Assembly (NCBI GenBank): GCA_025716815.1
Contig: JAIXMN010000005.1
Coordinates: forward strand, 930,001-994,000
Direction: 5' to 3'
From: Dichotomocladium elegans
Lineage: Eukaryota; Mucoromycota; Mucoromycetes; Mucorales; Lichtheimiaceae
Length of the DNA stretch: 64,000 nt
Shown here: positions 1-9,929 of the stretch, in pieces
Layout of the letters: each line of letters begins with the position of its first letter
How positions within the stretch are numbered: position 1 is the stretch's first letter
The notes under the pieces: model-generated
What the model was told of the DNA's origin: nothing
Database searches by the model: none
What the model saw: the letters and a program-made list of their open reading frames with translations, nothing else
Position numbers and translations under genes: made by a program

Positions 1-330
1 CCAGCTGCCTCACTGCAGGATTCCCGCTTGGCCCGTTCTTGACAAGGAATAAAGGCGACATCAACAAAGCGGCTACTTCAGCCCGATAGGCGTCCATCTT
101 CGCATTGAGAGACCCAAAGTCTGCCCGGATGACTTTTGTGACATGATCCTAGGCATCCTCGTCTTTGTGCGCAGTCTTGACGACGATCTTCTGGGAATTG
201 GCAAAATCGACCCTTTGGAAAATGGGATGGTTCCATTTGTACAAGTGCGCGGGTATCGGCTCTTCAGGACCGCTGCATCCTAAAAGAATTGAGACAATGA
301 TGTTGATACGCCCCATGGAGGTTCTACCCT
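1..330 (-). pseudogene. possible gene fragment at window edge with an in-frame TAG
   Basis: Reading the minus strand, a frame that looks coding (Lys/Tyr/Trp-containing, ending in KTAHKDEDA) meets a TAG at about 149-151. It then continues open in the same frame to the window edge as a charged, probably helical stretch beginning DHVTKVIRADFG. Either the TAG lies in an unrecognised intron (CCTAG can act as an acceptor) or this is a decayed gene. The longer frame extending to 709 has no ATG at its start and looks random upstream of about 330. I do not recognise the family. Confidence 0.22.
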
Positions 331-1458
331 CCTCCCTTCCCGCGTTGCCCGAACGAACCTGAAGAAGAACTACGCAAAGGTACTTTATGAGCTCTAAGCA
401 ATTGGGCCCAGCAACATCTTGACTGCATTTCCCCGCGCTTGAAGATGACATCCTAACGTTCAATCTCCGGGAATACCGATGCAGGAGGCTCAACAGCAGC
501 GCGCAGGAGCCGGCATGTGTGACCAGGGCCGAAAACCGGCTAACGTCCTCATTTCTGTTATGGGCAAGGACGTCAGGTAAAACCCATCCATCCACCCATG
601 CGGGGCTCGACCCTATCCGCCCAATATGTTGTGTCGGAATGGGTTTCGTCACTCTCTCGCGTAGAGGAATGCACTGCGTCTGAGAGCCCAAGTCCATCAC
701 ACTTGTCACTGCGCTTCATCCCCCTTTTCTCCCGCCGCCTATCTATGTGGCCCGGAACAGACTTGACGTTATCGATGTTTGGAGTCTTGTCTCATTCCGT
801 TCCCCCCCGCAATACCGTAGCTGGCAGACCCGGGCGGCAGATTCTTTGTTGAATGAGCTTCACACCATCTCCATATATGTCGATTGGCTTTGCTTCTTCA
901 CTCATACAAAAACAAAAGAAGAGGAAAGAAGAAGAAAAAAATGCCGTCGCAGGTTCCATACGTATCGGATGCATAGACGTCTCAATACCACTAGCTAGAA
1001 GAACGGCAACATTCCCTCCCCCCCACCCAGCATCGGAATTGCGGTACTCCCCCTTTCCTCTCTACATCGAACACATCGTACATACCAGATGACCAGATGT
1101 CTCAATCGCTATCAGCAGAGCAAAATATTAAAAAGGAGTGCATCACCCTGTAGGCTCCTTGGAGCGTTAACATCAATATCATTAGAAGCAAGGGGGAGAA
1201 GTCTCTTTATGTGTGCAACGAATCATCGGCTGTTGCTGAGTTAAGGAAAGACTGGTGACAATTCTGTATAGGTGCTATGTATTTGCTAGTGATGGTGTAA
1301 GATTATAAGAAGAAGTGGAACTAAGTGATGGCGATAGCGATAGCAATAAGAAGATTAATTACTAATATACAAGGAAGTATCTGGAAGGGTGGGGGTGGTT
1401 GACCAAGCCGTGCTTCTTTTTCTTTTTACTTGCGGAGATAGGATGCGCGTGCTATGAT
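331..1458. other. intergenic, 3' flank of the kelch-kinase gene
   Basis: No gene is supported here. All frames are short and interrupted. The part next to 1459 is A/T-rich and is likely the 3' untranslated region of the minus-strand kelch-kinase gene. Confidence 0.4.
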
Positions 1459-4400
1459 CTACTGCTCATGCAGAAAGTAGGGATGATTCTATAGGAAACG
1501 AAGCAAAAGTAAGGGCCTACACATCATACAAAAAATTCCATATTCCAGCTTACCAGTAACTCGGATGCCGTGCCACGCTTGGCAGGATCTCGACTCAGAA
1601 GGATCTGGATGAGCTCTCTCGTGGTCGGGTCGGGAATCGTACGCTCCAGGTTGGGAATATATAGCTCTTTCTGCTCGTTCCACCGAAGGCCATTGTTGAG
1701 GATGGGAGTCGAGGGCGACGGGTGAGACACGAAATGAAGGATGGTTTCGTCCTTGATATTCGTGGCGAAAAGCGCATGTTTTGTCTCGAGCTCATAAATG
1801 ACGCATCCGAGCGCCCAGAGATCTACGCCCGGCGTGGCCACAACCCCGTTCGCACCTTCAAGACCATACGTTGTGGCCCGCGCAACTTCGGGCGGGCAGT
1901 AGCGAGGAGTGATGACTCCAACGCACTCTTCGCCAATGGTCCGGCTGGCTTCGAAGTCAATAAGCTTCCATGGCCCATTGCCGGAATGCATAATATTGCT
2001 CGGCTTGAGATCGCAGAAGGCGACTCCACGCGAGTGGCATAGAACCAGACACTCGACAACATTCTTAGCAATCTCCCGGGTGTACGCTTGGCTCCAGCTG
2101 TTCGATCGTGCAGCGCGGACCGCTGTGGCCAGAGTCTCATCGAGCCGTTCCATCACCGTCACGTACTTGACATGCTCTCCCTCGTCTTCATCGTTGCTGG
2201 TACTGCTCGTCGCTGCTGCCTGGCTGCTCTCGTCCTGAATCGTCAGCACTTCGAGAAGCTCGACCACATGCCCCGACTTGAGTCGGATAAGTGTTCGGCA
2301 TTCTCGTTCCCAGGCTTCACGTCGGCCGAACCACTTGATGACAACAGGCTGATTATTCTCCGCCTTATTCACGAAAATGATGGAGTTCATCGGGCCCTGA
2401 ATTGGCTGTAGATTCTTCTCAACCTTGTAGCGGCGTGGAAGCATATTCAAGAGAGGCGCAAGGGCCGCCTGTTGTTCCTTCAGTGTCTCTGAATCAAGTG
2501 GAGGGACACTGCCATCTTGTGTGCTGCCGCCCTGCGTGTTGCTGCCGTCGCGGTCGTACGATTTTTGCGAGTTATCTGCTGACCCAATGCCTCCTGCAGT
2601 CAACGGAAGTCCGAGTGTGGCGGTAATCGAGGTGGGACTTTGGGTGTAATGGTCAACCGGGATGTGGCCTCCATGTGCGACTGCAAGTTGAGAGGCCGGC
2701 ATCGAGAACTCGTTTGGCTTCTGGCTGATGATTTCCTCCGGAGACAGCCCGTTTCGGAGTTCGCTGTCAGGCACAAGAAGGACCTTGCTGTTATGACGCG
2801 AGCCGCGATAGTCACGACTATTATTATTCGTGTAATTTGTAGCAGCGGTGCTTGCGATATCAACCTCTTCAAGAACGCCTGTCATGACCCGGTCGGTATC
2901 TCCCAGCTCCGAACGCATGCCATAGGTTCTGATCGAATCACGATAGTTTATGCCGGGTTCCAGTGCTTTTGAGATACGTTTATTGGGCGGGAAAGGACTT
3001 GTGGGTGGTGGAATCATCGACGGTTCGTTCATGTCGTACTGGCTACCATCACCGTCTATCCAGTACTGAGAGTAGTTGTCGTAGTATTCTGCGTCATCCC
3101 TCTTTTCTAGTCCGCGATTATATTGTTCTTGGTTTCTTTTCCGTCTTCGCAAGAAGAAGAATGCCAGCGCTCCGATAAGAGCGACTCCGATCACGCCACC
3201 CACCACGCCGCCCGCAATAGCACCGACGTTGCTGCCAGACGGGGTGTTGCTAGGTGCGCTAGACGGGTTGGCTGCGCTTGGAAGACCCGAGGGCGCTACT
3301 TTTGTCCAGCTCCAGGCGGTGGTGTCGAGGATGTACATGTGATTGTCGCCTGTGGCACTTCCACCCCAACCTCCGAAGATGTACACCTTTTGGCCCGACT
3401 CATCAAGGGCAGCCGAATGACCTATTTAAGGAATTAGTAAAGCAGAATTCATGTGCGTATTTGTTGACAGTACCCATGCGCGCGCTTGGGCTTTGATCTT
3501 TGTTCTGCATGTCAATTCGCTGCCAAGTCAGGGTTGGATATTTTGACACATCCAGAACCCAGACATCAGAGTCAAACGGGGCAGTCGTGCCTCCGCCATA
3601 GATGATCATCTTGTCCTTAAGGCAGGTCGCAGTGTGAAGATTTCGCGCACCAGGTGCACCCGATGAACTTGCGTTCACACTGACCTGGATATTCCACACA
3701 CCCGTTGCTAGGTTATAAATATACATGTTCTATATTCCAAAAAAGATAAAGTTGTCATCCGATAAGCCAACCTGCGTCTTTTGTTGCTGCTCTTATCGAC
3801 AGGGTGAGGAAAGTAAAAAGAAAAAAAGGAAGATATTCGTTACCGCAGTCGCCTCGGTACCTTTTCCTGTCAAAGAGCCACCGAAGGAAATGATACAGTT
3901 ACATGACTGGACATAGCAAGCCGTATGGCCTGCAATGCCCTGACCGTTCGAACCGGATGTCCAGCTAAAGGAGTTTGCATCGAGCCTGTACAGGTTGTTG
4001 ATAATCGCGCCCGACTGGGCAGTACCGTTGGCGTCCACCGAAAGACCACCGTATGTAAAAATCGTGTTGTTAGCTGTGGTAATGGCGAATTGGGCCGAAG
4101 ACGCGGGCGATGTGGTTGCTATCAGATCCAGAATAACACGATGAGCAAATTTCGACCTTTCTCAGGAAAAAGGAAAAGGTACGGGAGAAGGGGGGAAAGT
4201 AAAATAAAGGGTCGCATAAAGCATTATGTTGGATGCATCTTTCGACATACTCGAGGAAGGAAAACTCCAGGTCCAGCTGTTTGTATCGAGCTTCTGAAGA
4301 AGGGTGCCCGAAGTGCTGTTGCTTCCCACAATAAGCATCTGGCCAGGGCTTGGGAGTTTCACAGCACCAAAGTACACCTGAGGCCGCAATGCTGTAGCTG

Positions 4401-4749
4401 TTGTAGGTTGAGGGTTGAACCATGAACCGTTTCGTGAATCCCATGCCCATAGAGATGTCGACCCATAGACTGCTCCGCCGTAAGTATCAAGAACACTTTC
4501 GGTTCCGCCGTATACAACCACGTAGGGATCGAGATACGCTAATGGAGTCATTCAGTCATTTCATTTCGGATCCAAATGCTTTTCTCTCTCTCTTCCTCTT
4601 CAACCCCTCTTTCGATATATATGTGAAAGAAGCATACCAGTAACATGACCAGCTCTCCAGGTCACATTAGATTTGACCTCGCCTAATTGAGCTTGTGCTT
4701 TGGCTAGAAGCGTGCACAATAAGACGGCGATCGCCCACCGACTACTCAT
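1459..4749 (-). CDS. kelch-repeat ectodomain, transmembrane, protein kinase-like receptor
   Basis: Six exons join in frame: 4638-4749, 4251-4538, 3844-4118, 3474-3729, 1554-3421 and 1459-1488, giving 942 residues. The start codon is followed by a signal peptide (MSSRWAIAVLLCTLLAKAQA). Residues about 30-360 carry kelch/galactose-oxidase-type beta-propeller repeats (YGG and FGG turns with Trp strands). A Ser/Pro-rich linker follows, then a membrane segment around 376-400 ending in a RRRKR stop-transfer. A disordered juxtamembrane region leads to a protein-kinase fold from about 635 to the end. Visible kinase motifs are VVIKWFG (Lys), FCDLKPSNIM (HRD loop with Phe in place of His), LIDFEAS (DFG as DFE), CPPEVAR (APE as PPE) and DLWALGCVIYEL. 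The glycine loop is weak. The last 30-nt exon supplies the kinase C-terminal helix (NHPYFLHEQ). It is presumably a surface receptor with a cytosolic kinase or pseudokinase; the ligand is unknown. Confidence 0.85.
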
Positions 4750-5183
4750 GTATTATCGTGTCGTACGAGGAAACAAGGAACAAGGGAAAACGAAGATTTA
4801 GGGTGTAGCTAATCCCCTCAGGAAAAAGACGGAGTTCTTTGTAATACGCGAAGGGAGCCCCTGATTTGATCTTTGGGTTGCACCGAATGGGAAGCGAGGT
4901 AACGAATGGGGCATTGGGAGGCTATCATTGCTATCACGGTGCAGAGAATATATCCACTCACTCTTCGCCAACAAAGTGATATCGTGAAAAAGGAGGGTGT
5001 TTTTATGCAGATAACGCCCCCCACCACCACCACGGTGCTACCCTTTTGGCATAAATTCACATGCAGGAACAGTTGTTGTTCCTGCAGGGCAGTGTTACGG
5101 TCTTTCCCAAAACACTCAATAGTTGATCAGATGTCCATAAAAGCTTTAATCATCTTCATTAGTATGAAAGAGCATGTCCGGCA
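4750..5183. promoter_or_regulatory. spacer: promoter of kelch-kinase gene and 3' flank of HMG gene
   Basis: No coding frame is supported. Both neighbours are on the minus strand, so this holds the upstream region of the kelch-kinase gene and the 3' end of the HMG-box gene. No clear TATA box was identified. Confidence 0.4.
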
Positions 5184-7064
5184 CTATACGACATATTTTT
5201 TTGGATCTAGCCCTAATTGTCGCAGTACCTCCACCCTGCGCTCTCGCGTCCTTTTTCGGGCGTCTCGGGATGATTCACGGGCCTGCTGAACAAACTCTGG
5301 ATTTGCCTTTTCAAACTCCATCCGTGCAATCCTGGATTCTTCAATGTATTTCTCTTTGACATCCGGATCAAGCGCCTTCCACTTGATAGAGGCAATCTTG
5401 TTGATATCCTCCAGTTTATACTCCGGGTGTTCTGCCCGAACCTCATGAAAGAGCTTGCGATAGAATAGTACATACCCGTTGCCGGGCATTCGTTTGTTTC
5501 TCTCGCGATAACCTCGTTCTTGGTTGAACTTTCTCTTCAGTTCGAGGGCCTTTTCTTTCAGCTCTTTCTTTTTATCCTATAGCATAATATCAGTTTTTCG
5601 TTTTCGCCCATTGTAGTGTCCTCAGTTTCATCGACCGACCTCCGGAAGCGCGCGATATTCTTCAGCAACACGCTTAACAAGTTCTGTCGAAGGAATATTT
5701 GGATTCTCCTTTTGAATTCTCGGGCGTGCTTCTTTTGAGAACATGAGGTATGGATTGAACATGTTTGATGGCCGACTGACTCGGTGGCGATATCTCCGGT
5801 CGTGCTCGGCTACTGGGTCGTCTGAAATAACCCGCTTCTTGCGCGAGCGATTTTTCCGTCGTCGTAAGCCCAGTCTCTCCGCCAAAGTTATCTCGTCTGG
5901 TCTTTCCTCATGCTCATCGTCTTCAACGTCCTCTTCATAATCCGAGAACATTTCATCATCTACGAACCGCGTATTAATCGACCAAAAACTCTGGTGCTTT
6001 GTAGTGGTGGCTCTTACCATTTCCTTTTAGCGCTTTCTCTATTGGAAGAATAGCATCGTGTTGTGAGATCAAAATTGCCCCTTTTCAATATATATCATTT
6101 ACAGTGTCTTACTTCTGGCCGCATTGGTTTCAGCGGATATGAGCGCATGGAGCTTTGCTTTGGAAAGATCTGGTAGAGCACTCTCCTTTCGAACGTCATA
6201 TTCATCGTCATCGTCATCGTCATCCAACTCAAAGTTGGAGCCAGAAGACATGTCTTCATCAAAGTCGACTTTAAGACGCTTAGAGGCCGCTGCTGCGCTT
6301 GCTCTCAGTCCCGCCCTTGGGGCCACTGTCTCGAACGAATCTTCAGCATCACTATCGCTATCGCTGTTTTGATCGTCATCACTGCCATCTTCATCTGTAT
6401 CAGCCGGTGCGTTGCTCGCCGCATCTCTGACTGTCGACCGTTTTCGTTTGTTAAGTAATGGCAATCCGCCGCCGTTGTCTTCATCGCTGTCTTCCTCGTC
6501 TGTATCTTCATCAGATGAATGGCTTATTGGTGTGTTGCCGTCACGATTCGCTGGTAATGCCGCCGATTCAGGAGCAACGGCGGAGGAGTTTTTCTGCTGT
6601 CTGAGATCATGTCCCTCAACCGCTTCTTGACTAGTAGACTTTATTGACAAATCGTCGATCGCCAAATCATCATGCGTATCTTCCATTTCAAATCCCTTGG
6701 CGCTCTTTTGTTTGCTCTTTGAATGTTTGCCTTTCGTACGCTCAAGCTCAGGAACAGACGGCTTTGTCAGGCGAGCCCGTCTCATGGATTTCTCTGAAGT
6801 CTTCTTATGTTTTTTGTAGTCCCACATGTAATTGCAACTTTTACAGGTGCTACCAGCAGAAAAGAAAGAGATTGGCATCGTACATGCTGTGCGAATCCAT
6901 TCAATTCCCAATCCCTTTTTTGTTTCTTACGCTTTGCTAGCCTTCGGACCGCGGTTATGGTATTCCACATTCTCGGATTTGCATTCTGGACACTCCAATG
7001 CAAATCGTGTTGATGCTTCTTGTTGAAGACGAATCAGATCCCAGTCAATGTCGAGTACGCCCAT
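5184..7064 (-). CDS. zinc-ribbon protein with two HMG boxes
   Basis: Five exons join in frame: 6931-7064, 6113-6849, a 21-nt microexon 6018-6038, 5640-5959 and 5184-5576, giving 534 residues. The N-terminus (MGVLDIDWDLIRLQQEAS) leads into a TFIIS-like zinc ribbon: CPEC in exon 1 and CKSC in exon 2, about 20 residues apart across the intron. Next is a Ser/Asp/Glu-rich acidic region of roughly 200 residues with basic nuclear-localisation-like clusters (KRKR, KRLK). Two HMG boxes follow: NPYLMFSKEARP with LPEDKKKELKEKA spanning an intron, and GNGYVLFYRKLFHEVR to the C-terminus. HMG boxes bend DNA and are common in chromatin proteins, so a nuclear chromatin or transcription role is inferred. I do not recognise an ortholog with this domain order; SSRP1 and UBF differ. 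Confidence 0.85.
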
Positions 7065-8613
7065 TACGTTTTGTGTGTTATGGCTGAGCGAAAGGAGGAA
7101 GGGAAAAAAATGAATCGGAGGTGGGCGCTTCAATATTTACGCGGAGGAGGGAGGCGGTAGGACGCGTGCCTCACGTGCCTCACGCGCCAGGGCGCGTCTA
7201 TCCATAGAATGTACCCCTTTCATTGACCAATCCCTGCGAGACGGTTGCCACTCATCTGACTATCAGCAAATTTCTGCAGCTTGGTATGATGAGGTTATTG
7301 CTCTCGCTATGATTTCCAGTGGGCACCCCTCCCCATTTAATTTCAATTCCCAAGAGGGAGAGTCAAAAAGGCTTGGAATTATACTGCACAAATGCTATTG
7401 GCTGAAATTTTTTGGTGGTCCAAGTAGATACTGAGGACGACCCATGGGATGATATGGTCATATAGATGTCAATGTTATTACATTGTTTTCCAAAACGGAC
7501 ATCGTGCCCTAGAAGTTCTGTGGTCGCAAGATCACAAAAACAGAAGTCGCGTTTTGCCCAGAAATCTTTACGCGTGATGACAAAGCAAACGTCGCATACA
7601 CAGCAAGAGATGATGAATCTTCCTATTGAATCAAACACTTTTGCCCCTTGTAGATGGACCAAACCTATCCATTTTAATGAGTCACGGAAGAGAGGTAAAA
7701 GCGGAATCGTATCATCCGGTTTGCCTGCCTTTGGGTAGGGACTTCCCCTCATTTTTTGCTTCTTGCGGCATCTGAGCCTGTCCCTTTTTCCCCGCGCTCA
7801 CCCAGTGTAATTTGCCGATGCCTCGCGTTTTGCCGGTTTCGTGCCCGCCATTGTGTCCCCTCCCCCAGCATGCCCTTGTCGTCGCTTCAGGTGTTCGTTT
7901 GTGCCTTGTCTCTGCCGTGTGTCACCGCTACTTCTGGCGCGTTCTTATCGTTGCTTCTGGCGTTGCCTGTCCTTGCTATGCGAACATTGTTTTATCTTAT
8001 GTATACGAAATCTATTATGGAAAATAAAGCATAAATATCTCTATCCTTGACCATGGGCATTGCACTAAAGAGCTATCAGGAAGGCTCACATTATAATACC
8101 GTATCTCGCTTAAATTTCGACCTGTCATTGAAGGTTTGAAATTGAATTTAACAAGGAATTGGAAATTTTACAGCCTATATTGTTGGAGGGTGAAAATGAA
8201 CTGACTCCAACAGCCGAGAGCAGCTGATAAATGTGTGGTGATTCGTATTGAAATCATCTGCACAACTCCCCGGATATCGGAGCTGGACAACAGAAGATAC
8301 CTTTCTCAACAATAGAGGACAGTGGTGTTAGTGGTAAAAAGCCATTGTTAATGGAAGTATTGTCTGAAATTCCCGATCACATCCCCATAAAATGATCGAG
8401 ATATGATTTGAACAGTAGATACATGACCGGCTGATCATTATCCCATGCCAAGTACCTTTAATAGAAGGGGAAAAAACAATGAATGAAGGGAGAGGATAGA
8501 GAAGATGTGTGTATGTGTGACTACTGTGTGTAAATATGTGAAAAAATCCAGCTGTATGGAAAGGAAATCGTTGCTGAGAGAGGGGAAAATCCAGCCCTAG
8601 CTCTCTGTAATCG
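7065..8613. other. intergenic region containing a dispersed repeat copy
   Basis: No host gene is supported. Repeat copy A occupies about 7480-7995 (separate entry). The rest (7065-7480 and 8000-8613) has only short broken frames; the last 100-150 bp probably belong to the 3' flank of the Zn2Cys6 gene. Confidence 0.4.
7480..7995 (-). repeat. dispersed repeat, copy A
   Basis: Read on the minus strand this matches copies at about 12430-12870 and 43600-43985. A 19-base block (7523-7541 reversed) is identical to 43917-43935. The block around the GCAAACCGGATGAT core aligns with 43765-43785. The segment at 7964-7976 (reversed) is identical to 12534-12546 and continues with related Arg/Gln-codon-like purine-rich sequence. 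The minus strand keeps a 129-codon open frame across part of the copy, so the element may once have been coding. Terminal repeats and target-site duplications were not resolved. Confidence 0.6.
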
Positions 8614-9210
8614 CTATAGGCGAGGATGTCCTAACCAGGAGCCTCCTACGTTGCCCTGGGAGTTTAACATGAGGGACTCATTGTCCATGACAAAATTCAT
8701 GAGCTCATATGGCTCAATCATAATGTCGTTAGGGGGATGGAACGGTGGTGAGCCAGAAGATGCGGTAGACGTGGACGAGGATGGATATAAATGATTCTGG
8801 TTATGCTGTTGCTGTTGCTGTTGTTGTTGCTCAAACCACTCCTTGGCTGAGGCATGTTGATACTGCTGTGCTAGCTGATGCTGGTGCTGCTGCATAGATT
8901 GGTGCTGCGACCGTGCCTGGGATAGAGGCAAAGGTGAAGGTGGCAGTGGCTGCTGTTGGGATGGCGTCCATGTCATGGAAGGGAACATTTCATCCCAAGG
9001 TGAACCCACAGCACAAGCTGACGGATTTGGTGTAACACTCGCTTGGTGCTTCTGTGGCTGATTGTTATTGTGGCTATTGGAATTTGACGGCGGAGATGTT
9101 GTAGTTGTTGTTGTTGATGATGACGACGACGACGACGAAGAAGAAGAAGTTGAAGAAGAAGAAGAAGACGATGCTGATGAGGCTGACAAAGATGATTGCT
9201 GTTGTTGTTG

Positions 9211-9246
<36 letters not shown>

Positions 9247-9777
9247 TCTGTTACGGGCAATATGCTGCTCTCGGAGAAGGCGTTGCCTAGCCAGACTTGC
9301 CCGCGATGTCTGAACCTCCTGGTCAATAATAACCATGCGAGGAACAAGATCATCTGCGGTATCATAACGCTGTATCAGTTCCCAGAGGGCTTCTTGCTCG
9401 CTCTCAATCGCCCGAATCCGGTTTTCAAGTTGCGATAGATCATCTATAAAGGGGTCCATATCTGTTGGCTGAGTGTTTCGAGACCGGCGGCGGGTTGGGT
9501 ATGCACACATCTTTTCGTTTGCTGCGCAGCGATCACAGTTGGGCCTGCGGCCGTCGCAGCGCACCTTGTTGTAAATAATGAGGTTGTGTCAATAAACCAG
9601 GGCGCATATCATCCCTAACATGGCCCTCTCCTAAAGCTCGGTTTGGGGATTTACCTTTTTCAGATGACAGCGAACACAAGCTGTCGATGTCCGTGGTCTT
9701 TTCGACTGGAGTTGCTGTTGTTGTAGCGGTGGTCCGTCTTTCTCAGAGTTGTGAGTATCCTGTTCTTGTTTATTCAT
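8614..9777 (-). CDS. Zn2Cys6 (Gal4-type) transcription factor, polyglutamine-rich
   Basis: Two exons (9655-9777 and 8614-9564, intron 9565-9654) give 357 residues. The intron falls inside the zinc cluster. Joined, it reads CVRCHLKK then VRCDGRRPNCDRC with a final CAYP, the six-cysteine pattern of the fungal binuclear cluster at residues about 33-62. A short Leu/Glu-rich helix follows (SQLENRIRAIESEQEALWEL), then a region dominated by poly-Gln, poly-Ser and poly-Thr from CAG/CAA and AGC runs (9120-9245). No fungal-specific middle homology domain is visible, so this is a short member. It is a nuclear DNA-binding regulator whose target is unknown. A TATATAAAG on the minus strand lies about 145 bp upstream of the ATG. 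Confidence 0.88.
9120..9245. repeat. trinucleotide repeats coding poly-Gln/poly-Ser
   Basis: Consecutive GAC/GAA and TGT/TGC triplet runs inside the Zn2Cys6 gene encode, on the minus strand, a pure Gln tract followed by Ser and Thr tracts. The long open frames on the opposite strand here are shadows of this repeat. Confidence 0.85.
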
Positions 9778-9920
9778 ACTGAAGCGAGTGAGTGCTTAGG
9801 AGGGATGACAAGGAAGAAGCTGCTAGAAAAGAACGTAATATGTAACGAATGGGTAAATAAGAGATGAAAGGGATCAGGACGAGAGGAGAGGAGAAAAAAA
9901 GAGAAAACCAAATATAGAAC

Positions 9921-9929
9921 CTTTATATA
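9921..9929 (-). promoter_or_regulatory. probable TATA box of the Zn2Cys6 gene
   Basis: The minus strand reads TATATAAAG about 145 bp before the ATG at 9777. The spacing is long, implying a leader of roughly 100 nt. Confidence 0.35.
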
